Positions 6,021 through 12,238 of a DNA stretch of 12,238 nucleotides are shown piece after piece. A model generated the notes under the pieces. It searched no databases, had not been told where the DNA came from, and was given only the letters and a program-made list of their open reading frames with translations. The DNA is taken from positions 1 to 12,238 of the forward strand of contig PULL01000252.1 of the NCBI GenBank assembly GCA_003550945.1, written 5' to 3'. The DNA is from Thioalkalivibrio sp. (GTDB taxonomy: Bacteria > Pseudomonadota > Gammaproteobacteria > Ectothiorhodospirales > Ectothiorhodospiraceae). The first letter of the stretch is position 1. Every line of letters starts with the position of its first letter. Position numbers and translations under genes: made by a program.

Positions 6021-7400
6021 ATGAAAAAGATCATCATCCTCGGGGCCGGGCAGGTCGGGCACTCGCTCGCGGAGGCGTTGAGCGCGGACGGGCACGAAGT
6101 GACCGTGGTCGATCGCGACCGCGAGCGTCTGAACGCGCTGACGGCCGATCTGGAGATCAAGGCGGTCGTCGGCTTTGGTGCGCACCCTCCGATTCTCGAA
6201 GCGGCGGGCGCCCCTGATGCGGCGATGGTGATCGCCGTGACCGATTCCGACGAAGTGAATATGCTCGCCTGCCAGATCGCCTCGACCCTGTTCAACGTCG
6301 AGACGCGGATCGCGCGCGCCCGCGCCCGCGACTACCACGATCACCCCGAACTCTTCGGCCGGGATGCGGTGCCGGTGGACATGCTGATTTCACCGGAAGA
6401 GTTGGTGACCAGCCAGATCCAGCGCCTGATCGAGCATCCGGGCGCACTGCAGGTCCTCGATTTCGCTGACGGCCAGGTATCCCTGGTCGCGGTGCGCGCC
6501 GATCGCGGTGGCCCCCTGGTGGGTCGGGAACTCCGGAGCCTGCGCCGCCTGCGCTCGGGCGGCCAGATGCGGGTCGCCGCGATCTTCCGCCAGGACCGGC
6601 CCGTGATTCCGGACGGCAGTACGGTCATCGAAGCGGACGACGAGGTCTTCTTCGTTTCCGCGAAGAAACACATCCGCTCGGTGGCCGCCGAACTGGGGCA
6701 GATGGAACGCGCCTACCGCCGGGTGATCATCGCCGGTGGCGGGAACATTGGTCGGCGGCTTGCCGAAACGCTGGCCAGCCGCTTCCGGATCAAGCTCATC
6801 GAGCGCAGCGCGGAACGTGCCCGGATGCTGGCCGCGACACTGCCCACCGACGTCTTGGTGCTCGAGGGAGATGGCGCCGACGACCGCTTCCTGGAAGAGA
6901 TCGATGTCGATCACGCCGACGTCCTCTGCGCGGTCACCAACGACGACCAGTCGAACATCTTCGCGGCGATGCTGGCGAAGCGGCGTGGCGTGCGCAAGGT
7001 GATCAGCCTGATCAACCGGCCCAGCTATGTCGACCTGGTGCAGAGCGGAACCATCGACATCGCGGTGTCACCGCAGCTGGTGACCGTGGGCGCGTTGCTG
7101 GCGCGCGTGCGGGAAGGCGGAACGACCACCGTGCACACGCTGCGCCGGGGCGCCGCCGAGGCGATCGAGACCGTGGTATACGGCGATGCCCACACTTCGC
7201 AGGTGGTCAATCGCCGGATCGACGAACTGAAGCTCCCGGAGGGCGCGACCATCGGCGCCGTCGTGCGCGGAGAAGAAGTGCTGATCCCGCATCACGACAC
7301 GGTGATCAACGCGGGCGATCACGTGATCGTTTTTCTGGTGGACCGGACCCAGGTGTCCGCGGTCCAGCGCCTGTTCCGCCCGTCCGCGCTGTTCTTCTGA
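6021..7400 (+). CDS. trkA: TrkA, NAD-binding regulatory subunit of the Trk potassium transporter
   Basis: TrkA is the peripheral cytoplasmic protein that gates the TrkH K+ channel in response to nucleotides. The 459-residue product (E. coli 458) is a tandem duplication. The first RCK N-terminal Rossmann fold has GAGQVG at 8-13 and acidic Asp31. An RCK C-terminal domain follows to about residue 222. The second Rossmann fold has GGGNIG at 239-244 and Glu261, followed by the second C-terminal domain, which ends LIPHHDTVINAGDHVIVFL. The ATG at 6021 gives the expected N-terminus MKKIIILGAGQVG; upstream in-frame codons extend beyond the family start. No strong ribosome site is seen. It is followed after 15 bp by trkH, so the regulatory and pore subunits form one operon. 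The divergent neighbour on the left is the ABC exporter. Confidence 0.97.
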   Translation: MKKIIILGAGQVGHSLAEALSADGHEVTVVDRDRERLNALTADLEIKAVVGFGAHPPILEAAGAPDAAMVIAVTDSDEVNMLACQIASTLFNVETRIARARARDYHDHPELFGRDAVPVDMLISPEELVTSQIQRLIEHPGALQVLDFADGQVSLVAVRADRGGPLVGRELRSLRRLRSGGQMRVAAIFRQDRPVIPDGSTVIEADDEVFFVSAKKHIRSVAAELGQMERAYRRVIIAGGGNIGRRLAETLASRFRIKLIERSAERARMLAATLPTDVLVLEGDGADDRFLEEIDVDHADVLCAVTNDDQSNIFAAMLAKRRGVRKVISLINRPSYVDLVQSGTIDIAVSPQLVTVGALLARVREGGTTTVHTLRRGAAEAIETVVYGDAHTSQVVNRRIDELKLPEGATIGAVVRGEEVLIPHHDTVINAGDHVIVFLVDRTQVSAVQRLFRPSALFF

Positions 7401-7415
7401 GCCGAGCCCCGATCG

Positions 7416-8870
7416 ATGCTGCAATTCGCCACCACGATGCGCCTGCTGGGGATTCTGGTGACCCTGTTCAGCATCACCATGCTGCCGCCGGCGCTGATCG
7501 GCTGGATCTACGGGGAGGCCAGCATGTGGGTCTTCCTGCGGGCCTTCGGCATCCTGCTGGGTATCGGGCTGCTGATCTGGGCGCCATTCTTCTGGTCGCG
7601 CGGGGAACTGCAGGTCCGCGACGGTTTTGTCGTGGTGGTGATGTTCTGGCTCGTGCTGGGGCTGTTTGGGGCGCTGCCGCTGTATCTGGATCCGATCCTG
7701 CACATCTCTGTCACGGACGCGGTATTCGAATCCATGTCCGGTCTCACCACGACGGGATCGACGGTGATCGTGGGGCTGGACACCCTCCCGCGCGCGATCC
7801 TGTGGTATCGGCAGCAGTTGCAGTGGCTGGGTGGCATGGGAATCATCGTGCTGGCAGTCGCGATTCTTCCGCTGCTGGGCATCGGCGGCATGCAGCTGTT
7901 CCGGGCGGAGATGCCGGGGCCGCTGAAGGACAACAAGCTGGCCCCACGCATTGCCGAAACCGCGCGCAACCTCTGGTTCGTCTATGTCGGACTCACCGTG
8001 GCCTGTGCATTGGCCTACTGGGCCGCCGGCATGGAGATCTTCGACGCGGTCACGCACTCCTTCAGCACCGTCGCGATCGGTGGTTTTTCCACCTACGACG
8101 CGAGCATCGGCCACTTCGACAGCGCCGCAATCGAAGCCGTCGCGGTGCTGTTCATGTTGCTCGGGGGCATGAACTTCGCGCTGCATTTCTTGTTTGTGCG
8201 GCGGGCCAGTTTCGCTCCCTACCGGCGCGACGAAGAGGTGCGCCTTTATCTGGCGCTCCTCGGCACGGGCGCGGTGATTGCGGTCGCCTACCTGTTGTAC
8301 TCCGGCGTGACCGGAAGCGTCCCGGAAGCCCTGCGCCAGGGTGTGTTCCACGCCGTGTCGATTGGCACCACGACGGGCTATGCCACCACCGAGTTCTACC
8401 TCTGGCCGGGCTTCCTGCCGCTGCTGCTGGTGTTCCTGTCCTTCGTCGGCGGCTGCAGCGCGTCCACCGGCGGCGGAATGAAGGTGATCCGCGTGCTGAT
8501 GCTCGGGAAGCAGGGCCTGCGGGAGATCCAGCGGCTGATTCACCCGCACGCGCACATTGCGGTGAAGGTGAACGAAAAGGTGATGTCGCACCGCGTGGTC
8601 GAGGCGGTCTGGGGCTTCATGGCCGCCTACATCTTCGTGTTCGCGGTGATGGTGCTGCTGCTGATGGCCTCGGGGCTTGACCAGGTCACCTCCTTCTCCG
8701 CGGTCGCGGCCACGCTGAACAACCTTGGGCCCGGGCTCGGCGAAGTCGGACCCAACTACGCCGGCATCAACGATTTCAGCAAGTGGGTGCTGACGCTGTC
8801 CATGCTGCTTGGGCGCCTGGAGATCTTCACCGTTCTGGTACTGCTTTCGCCGGCCTTCTGGCGGCGCTGA
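7416..8870 (+). CDS. trkH: TrkH, potassium channel subunit of the Trk uptake system
   Basis: TrkH is the inner-membrane pore for K+ uptake, important in osmotic adaptation. At 484 residues it matches the family (Vibrio TrkH, 485). Four pore loops carry the selectivity-filter glycines: TTTGST (111-116), VAIGGFS (219-225), TTTGYA (318-323) and NNLGPG (435-440). Between pore loop 3 and the last repeat, residues 344-357 (VGGCSASTGGGMKV) match the intramembrane gating loop region. The late GRLEIF, with Arg467, matches the conserved gating arginine. The two-repeat inner and outer helices and the cytosolic basic segments are all present, so the protein looks complete. The ATG at 7416 is 15 bp after the trkA stop; the spacer shows no good ribosome site, which suggests coupling with trkA. 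TrkG is a close paralogue, but the pairing with trkA and the length favour TrkH. Confidence 0.96.
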   Translation: MLQFATTMRLLGILVTLFSITMLPPALIGWIYGEASMWVFLRAFGILLGIGLLIWAPFFWSRGELQVRDGFVVVVMFWLVLGLFGALPLYLDPILHISVTDAVFESMSGLTTTGSTVIVGLDTLPRAILWYRQQLQWLGGMGIIVLAVAILPLLGIGGMQLFRAEMPGPLKDNKLAPRIAETARNLWFVYVGLTVACALAYWAAGMEIFDAVTHSFSTVAIGGFSTYDASIGHFDSAAIEAVAVLFMLLGGMNFALHFLFVRRASFAPYRRDEEVRLYLALLGTGAVIAVAYLLYSGVTGSVPEALRQGVFHAVSIGTTTGYATTEFYLWPGFLPLLLVFLSFVGGCSASTGGGMKVIRVLMLGKQGLREIQRLIHPHAHIAVKVNEKVMSHRVVEAVWGFMAAYIFVFAVMVLLLMASGLDQVTSFSAVAATLNNLGPGLGEVGPNYAGINDFSKWVLTLSMLLGRLEIFTVLVLLSPAFWRR

Positions 8871-9141
8871 ACGGATCGATTTCGCCCTCGCTGCAGCTAC
8901 GCCGTGGATGGGTACGGCGCGCTGCCGTCCCGGGTCGTGCAAGCTGGCTTCCGCGGCAGGAGGCGAGGCTGCCGGGCGGACAGCGTCGGCGAGCCGCCCC
9001 AGGCAACGCGAAACCAGACGGGCTGAGCTACACTTTGAGGAAGCGGCAGCCGGAATCGCGAACCCGGCAACGAAACAGGCGTGGCCGTTCTCCCTGGGCC
9101 TGCCGAGTGGAATAGGGGACGTGAGGCTGCAACCGGCTCGG

Positions 9142-9164
9142 CCGGAACCGCAAACGGTTTCCGG
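9142..9164 (+). promoter_or_regulatory. Leader hairpin 1 upstream of archease
   Basis: CCGGAACCG pairs with CGGTTTCCGG across a CAAA loop, with one bulged base: a stable nine-pair stem. No T-tract follows, so it is not a classical terminator for trkH, but it could act as one or as a structural element of the archease-rtcB 5' leader. Confidence 0.5.
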
Positions 9165-9169
9165 AGCGA

Positions 9170-9214
9170 AAATGCCTGTCCGGGTCTTCCTGCACGCCTT
9201 GGCTTCAGGCATTT
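9170..9214 (+). promoter_or_regulatory. Leader hairpin 2 adjacent to the archease ribosome site
   Basis: AAATGCCTG (9170-9178) is exactly complementary to CAGGCATTT (9206-9214), enclosing a 27-nt loop. The stem ends three bases before the GGAGG ribosome site at 9218-9222, so folding or opening could influence ribosome access. This is a sequence observation; regulation is inferred. Confidence 0.45.
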
Positions 9215-9217
9215 GAT

Positions 9218-9222
9218 GGAGG
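9218..9222 (+). promoter_or_regulatory. Ribosome binding site of the archease gene
   Basis: GGAGG is followed 6 bases later by ATG (9229) and only 3 bases later by GTG (9226). The spacing favours the ATG as the true start. Confidence 0.8.
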
Positions 9223-9228
9223 CCCGTG

Positions 9229-9693
9229 ATGCAAGCGCGCGTCGGCGACTCCTTCGAGAACTCGATCCCGCAGCTGATCGAGCGCTGGGAGCATTTTCCG
9301 CACGAAGCGGACATGGGTGTGCGCGGGTTCGGCCGCACCCTGGGCGAGGCGTTTGCGGCGGCCGCCACGGCCATGACCGCGATCATCACAGAACCTTCGC
9401 AGATCGAGCCCACTCAACGTTTTCGGTTTGCCTGCTCCGGTGCGGACCCCGAGCTGCTTCTCTACGACTTCCTGAATCGCCTGGTCTACGAGATGGCTGT
9501 CGAGGGACGGCTGTTCGGCCGGTTCCGTGTCGGGGTTGAAGGGGAGAACCTGAACGCCGAGGCGTGGGGAGAGTCGGTGGACCGTCTGCGCCATCAGCCG
9601 ACCGTGGAAATCAAGGGCGCGACCTTCACCCAGCTTGCGGTACGGCAGGCGGATCAGGGCCTGTGGGTCGCCCAGTGCGTGCTGGACATCTGA
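9229..9693 (+). CDS. Archease, activator of RNA ligase RtcB
   Basis: Archease speeds guanylylation and multiple turnover of RtcB and broadens its nucleotide use. The 154-residue product shows the family pattern. It opens IERWEHFPHEADMGVRGFG with the conserved acidic Asp28, then TLGEAFAAAATAM and DPELLLYDFLNRLVYEM (73-89). The C-terminus is QGLWVAQCVLDI, whose Asp153 is the second conserved metal-binding acid. About 18 residues precede the core, slightly more than in archaeal members. The start at 9229 is set by the GGAGG site 6 bases upstream; the adjacent GTG at 9226 would add one residue. rtcB starts 36 bp downstream on the same strand, so the two are almost certainly co-transcribed, as expected for partners. 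Transcription probably starts in the 358-bp leader. No rtcA cyclase or rtcR regulator is seen in the window. Confidence 0.93.
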   Translation: MQARVGDSFENSIPQLIERWEHFPHEADMGVRGFGRTLGEAFAAAATAMTAIITEPSQIEPTQRFRFACSGADPELLLYDFLNRLVYEMAVEGRLFGRFRVGVEGENLNAEAWGESVDRLRHQPTVEIKGATFTQLAVRQADQGLWVAQCVLDI

Positions 9694-9729
9694 CGCCGCC
9701 GGAACATCCAGACGCGGAGACAGGACATC

Positions 9730-11160
9730 ATGGATATCAGCCGCTTCACCCAGCTTTCCGATACCGCCTGGCAGCTCGAGCCGAGGGGGCCGATGCGCGT
9801 GCCGGCCATTATCTACGCGGACGCCGAGCTGTTGGCCGAGATGGACGACAAGGTCGGCGAACAGGCCTCGAACGTGGCGATGCTGCCCGGCATCGTGCAG
9901 GCATCCTACGCGATGCCGGATGCCCACTGGGGCTACGGTTTCCCGATCGGCGGTGTGGCCGCGTTCGACGCCGATGCGGGCGGCGTGGTGTCCGCCGGCG
10001 GTGTCGGGTTCGACGTCTCCTGCGGTGTGCGCACGATGGTTACCGGTGTGTCGCAGGAAGCGATCGAGTCGGTCAAGGGGGATCTCGCGGACGCGCTGTT
10101 CGAGGCGATTCCCGCAGGCGTAGGGAGTACCGGACTGATTCACCTGCAGGATCGGCAGATGACCGACATGCTGCGGGGCGGGGCCGCGTGGGCCGTGGAG
10201 CAGGGCTATGGGGAGCCCGCGGACCTGCAGCGTATCGAGGAACGGGGCCAGATGGCCGGAGCGGATCCGGCTGCCGTGTCGAAGCTGGCGCGCAAGCGGC
10301 AGCGCAAGGAAATGGGCACGCTGGGTTCGGGCAACCACTATCTGGAGGTTCAACGGATTGCGCAGATCTTCGAGCCCTCGGTTGCCCGGGTCTTCGGACT
10401 GGTCGAAGGCGAGATCGTGGTGTCGATCCACTGCGGTTCCCGCGGTCTCGGACACCAGATCGGGACCGAATTTCTGCGCGAAATGGCGGTGGCGGCCGAG
10501 AGTCACGGAATCCATTTGCCGGATCGTGAACTGGCCTGCGCGCCGATCCACTCGGAGGTGGGGCAGCGCTATCTGGGTGCGATGCGTTCCGCGATCAACT
10601 GTGCGCTTGCCAACCGGCAGATCCTGACGCACCTGTCCCGCGAGGTTTTCGCCACATTCTTTGCGCGCGAAGAACTGAAGCTTCTTTACGACGTCTCGCA
10701 CAATACCTGCAAGACTGAACGCCACCAGGTGGACGGACGCGAGCGGGAACTCTACGTTCACCGCAAGGGCGCGACCCGGGCCTTCGGTCCGGGACACCCC
10801 GACCTACCGGAGGCGCTGCAGGGAGTGGGCCAGCCGGTGCTGATCGGCGGTTCGATGGGCACCTCCTCATACATCCTCGTGGGGACCAACGAGGGTGAGA
10901 AACTGTCGTTCAACTCCGCCTGCCACGGCGCGGGTCGCGCGATGAGCCGGCACCAGGCAACGCGCCAGTGGCGCGGCCGGGAACTGGTCGATCAGCTTGC
11001 CGAACAGGGCATCCTGATCCGCAGCCCCAGCCTGCGCGGCGTCGCCGAGGAGGCCCCAGGCGCCTACAAGGAGGTGAGCCGCGTCGTACAGGCCAGCCAC
11101 AACGCCGGCCTGGCCCGAATGGTGGCGCGGGTGGAACCGATGGTCTGCATCAAGGGTTGA
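9730..11160 (+). CDS. rtcB: RtcB, GTP-dependent RNA-splicing ligase
   Basis: RtcB joins RNA ends bearing 2',3'-cyclic phosphate or 3'-phosphate to 5'-OH ends, acting in tRNA splicing or RNA repair. It works through a guanylylated histidine and two Mn2+ ions. The 476-residue length fits the archaeal-type enzyme rather than the shorter E. coli form. Key residues are all visible: Asp95 and Cys98 in GGVGFDVSCGVR, Asn202-His203 in GSGNHYLE, His234 in SIHCGSRG, His324 in DVSHN, and the GMP-accepting His399 in SACHGAGRAMSR. PDAHWGYGFPIGG (63-75) is the usual N-terminal signature. The ATG at 9730 is preceded by AGGA (9722-9725) and GGAG (9716-9719). It follows archease by 36 bp and precedes a rhombosortase gene by 14 bp. 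Nothing looks truncated, so an active enzyme is expected. Confidence 0.98.
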   Translation: MDISRFTQLSDTAWQLEPRGPMRVPAIIYADAELLAEMDDKVGEQASNVAMLPGIVQASYAMPDAHWGYGFPIGGVAAFDADAGGVVSAGGVGFDVSCGVRTMVTGVSQEAIESVKGDLADALFEAIPAGVGSTGLIHLQDRQMTDMLRGGAAWAVEQGYGEPADLQRIEERGQMAGADPAAVSKLARKRQRKEMGTLGSGNHYLEVQRIAQIFEPSVARVFGLVEGEIVVSIHCGSRGLGHQIGTEFLREMAVAAESHGIHLPDRELACAPIHSEVGQRYLGAMRSAINCALANRQILTHLSREVFATFFAREELKLLYDVSHNTCKTERHQVDGRERELYVHRKGATRAFGPGHPDLPEALQGVGQPVLIGGSMGTSSYILVGTNEGEKLSFNSACHGAGRAMSRHQATRQWRGRELVDQLAEQGILIRSPSLRGVAEEAPGAYKEVSRVVQASHNAGLARMVARVEPMVCIKG

Positions 11161-11174
11161 GCGGGAACCACCAG

Positions 11175-11783
11175 ATGTGGTTTGGTGCTGGGCATCTGCG
11201 AAGCTGGTCGGTGCCGTTCGCGATTGCCTTGCTGGCCGTGATCCTCCAGTGGGTGGACGGAGCCGAGTGGCTGCGCCTCGAGCGGGAGGGGGTTGCGGCC
11301 GAGCCATGGCGGCTGCTCGGTGCTCATTTCGTCCACCTGGGCTGGACGCATCTGGGGCTCAACCTCGCCGGACTGGCGCTGCTTTGGGTCCTTCTTGGCG
11401 ATACGCTCAGGCCCCTTTTGTGGATGCTGGGGGTGGTTGCCCTCGCGGTCGGTGTAAGCTTCTTATTGCTGTGCTGTTCGCCCACCGTTGGGTGGTACGT
11501 CGGATTCTCCGGGGTGCTCCACGGTCTGTTCGCGGCTGGCGCCGTCGCCAACCTGAGGCGCCATACGACGCTCGGGTTAGGAGTGCTCGCGTTCCTGCTC
11601 GGGAAACTGGTGCTGGAGCGAATCGGCGACGGAGATTCCTTTACCGCGGAGCGGATTGGAGGCGCGGTGATCCTCGACGCCCACCTGTACGGCGTGCTCC
11701 TGGGTCTTGCCTACGGAGCTGTACTCTTGTCGATGAGCCGCCCGTGGAGGGGATCCGGAGCCAGCCGCGGCGATCGACGATAG
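11175..11783 (+). CDS. rrtA: Rhombosortase, rhomboid-family intramembrane serine protease
   Basis: Rhombosortases are small rhomboid proteases that process proteins bearing the GlyGly-CTERM sorting tail, often exoproteins. The 202-residue product has about six hydrophobic segments. Family marks are EPWRLLGAHFVHLGWTHLGLNLAGLALL (44-71), the catalytic Ser112 in YVGFSGVLHGLF, and the general-base His170 in DAHLYGVLLGLAYG. The GxSGxxHG motif and the short length separate it from GlpG. The ATG at 11175 is 14 bp after the rtcB stop, with GGGAA (11163-11167) as a possible weak ribosome site; longer frames would lie inside rtcB. The function in cleaving a particular substrate is inferred, because no GlyGly-CTERM protein is encoded in the window. 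Its place in the archease-rtcB transcript is probably incidental. Confidence 0.87.
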   Translation: MWFGAGHLRSWSVPFAIALLAVILQWVDGAEWLRLEREGVAAEPWRLLGAHFVHLGWTHLGLNLAGLALLWVLLGDTLRPLLWMLGVVALAVGVSFLLLCCSPTVGWYVGFSGVLHGLFAAGAVANLRRHTTLGLGVLAFLLGKLVLERIGDGDSFTAERIGGAVILDAHLYGVLLGLAYGAVLLSMSRPWRGSGASRGDRR

Positions 11784-11830
11784 GCGCGTAGCCCGCGCAT
11801 GGATTCCCCCGGGTCAGGGTGGTTGCTACT

Positions 11831-11856
11831 GCCCTCTCCCGCTGGCGGGAGAGGGC
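11831..11856. repeat. REP-like GC-rich hairpin, possible bidirectional terminator
   Basis: GCCCTCTCCCGC and its exact complement GCGGGAGAGGGC form a 12-bp stem around TG. It lies between the convergent rhombosortase and cytochrome genes. No T-tract follows on either side. CCCTCTCCC...GGGAGAGGG elements are, from memory, common dispersed repeats in G+C-rich proteobacteria. The surrounding intergenic DNA (11784-11939) shows no gene. Confidence 0.8.
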
Positions 11857-11939
11857 TTGGAGGTCAGGGCGATCGGGAATGCGGGTGCACCGCCTTGGGG
11901 GCGAACCCGATGCCTGCCGACGGAATGCAGCCCTTCGGA

Positions 11940-12238
11940 TCAGTTGAACTCTTCCGCGATGTACGCCGAGACGTTGGCGATGTCTTCGTCGCTGAGGCCG
12001 CTGGCATGGGGAGCCATCAGCGGAGTGTTCGGGCCGACCTGCTCACCTGCCCGGTAACGGGTCAGCTTGTCCGCGAGGTAGTCCGCGTCCTTGCCGGTCA
12101 GGGCGGGGAATATGGCCTGCCCCTGGGCAGCCGGACCGTGACAGGTCACACAGGTCTGGTATGTGGCCTTGCCGGCCTCCAGGTCAGCCGCCTGCACGCC
12201 CACGGCTGCGGACATCGCAACGGCTCCGGCGGCAATGA
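11940..12238 (-). CDS. Small class I cytochrome c (c553-like), 5' end cut by window
   Basis: This is a periplasmic mono-heme electron carrier. Reading right to left, the frame is open to the window edge: the residues IAAGAVA precede an internal Met (ATG at 12215). They form the hydrophobic part of a signal peptide that appears to be cut after VQA. The true start therefore lies outside the window. The mature part of about 82 residues has the heme-attachment motif CVTCH (Cys22, Cys25, His26, counted from the internal Met) and the sixth ligand Met67 in TPLMAPHASGLSDEDI, followed by the usual final helix ANVSAYIAEEF. The arrangement resembles c553 or one half of a c4-type cytochrome. It would act in respiratory or sulfur-linked electron transfer, but its partner is unknown. 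It converges on the rhombosortase gene. Confidence 0.92.
   Translation of the reverse strand, partial: IAAGAVAMSAAVGVQAADLEAGKATYQTCVTCHGPAAQGQAIFPALTGKDADYLADKLTRYRAGEQVGPNTPLMAPHASGLSDEDIANVSAYIAEEFN

Larger units (their letters stand above)
8871..9228 (+). other. Gene-free stretch: trkH 3' flank and archease-rtcB leader
   Basis: This 358-bp stretch has no ORF with family support. It contains a possible -10 (TACACT, 9029-9034) without a convincing -35, then two hairpins (9142-9164 and 9170-9214) directly before the archease ribosome site. I found no sigma54-type GG-N10-GC promoter with a good flank, although rtc genes of enterobacteria use one. The first 150 bp show nothing I can assign. 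Confidence 0.6.

Noticed and set aside
5862..6344. N-terminal extension of the ABC ATPase frame
   Set aside because: The extra 161 residues overlap the divergent trkA gene antisense and have no domain; the ATG at 5861 gives a normal-length protein.
8871..9228. Sigma54 promoter for archease-rtcB
   Set aside because: I looked for GG-N10-GC with the usual flanks, as in the enterobacterial rtc operon, and found no convincing match. There is also no rtcR in the window.
7068..9413. 781-codon open frame on the - strand
   Set aside because: It lies antisense to trkH and parts of its neighbours. The translation is rich in His, Gln, Arg and Pro with no recognisable domain, as expected from codon bias in G+C-rich DNA.
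9205..10797. 530-codon open frame on the - strand
   Set aside because: It is antisense to archease and rtcB, both certain by their motifs, and shows no family features.
1..12238. CRISPR array, tRNA, rRNA, transposase, phage or defence genes
   Set aside because: I saw no regularly spaced direct repeats, no tRNA-like cloverleaf, and no mobile-element or defence protein motifs on either strand.

Overview
The window is G+C-rich DNA (about two thirds G+C by eye) from a proteobacterium, most likely a gammaproteobacterium. The reasons are an E. coli-type LexA with a CTG-N10-CAG operator in front of it, a TrkA/TrkH potassium system of the gammaproteobacterial type, a rhombosortase, a small periplasmic c-type cytochrome, and REP-like palindromes between convergent genes. 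A halophilic or sulfur-oxidizing group such as the Ectothiorhodospiraceae/Chromatiales would fit, but that is inference; there is no rRNA or tRNA to settle it.

Layout. (1) 1-998, + strand: the 3' part of a ceramidase-like (CREST superfamily) membrane hydrolase, overlapping ispF of the MEP isoprenoid pathway. The last codons and the stop of ispF lie inside a perfect 28-bp palindrome. (2) 1038-3946, - strand: lexA, then imuA and imuB. This is an SOS-controlled translesion-synthesis cassette without its usual dnaE2 partner, and a LexA box overlaps a candidate lexA promoter. (3) 4082-5861, - strand: a two-gene NodI/NodJ-like ABC-2 exporter. The permease gene contains a sharply AT-rich, rare-codon patch. 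(4) 6021-8870, + strand, divergent from the exporter: trkA and trkH, the K+ uptake system. (5) 8871-9228: a leader with no gene but two hairpins. (6) 9229-11783, + strand: archease, rtcB (RNA ligase and its activator) and a rhombosortase 14 bp downstream. (7) 11784-11939: an intergenic hairpin of the common GC-rich REP-like kind. (8) 11940-12238, - strand: a class I cytochrome c whose signal peptide runs off the window.

How the genes work together. LexA represses itself and probably imuAB, so DNA damage would release mutagenic repair capacity. TrkA gates the TrkH channel. Archease activates the guanylylation of RtcB for 3'-phosphate/5'-OH RNA ligation. Rhombosortase handles GlyGly-CTERM secreted proteins and looks like an incidental operon member. 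I found no clear wholly new multi-gene system. The points most worth following are the palindrome that supplies the ispF stop codon, the AT-rich patch in the permease, the structured archease-rtcB leader, and the lexA-imuA-imuB cassette with a divergent ImuB clamp motif.
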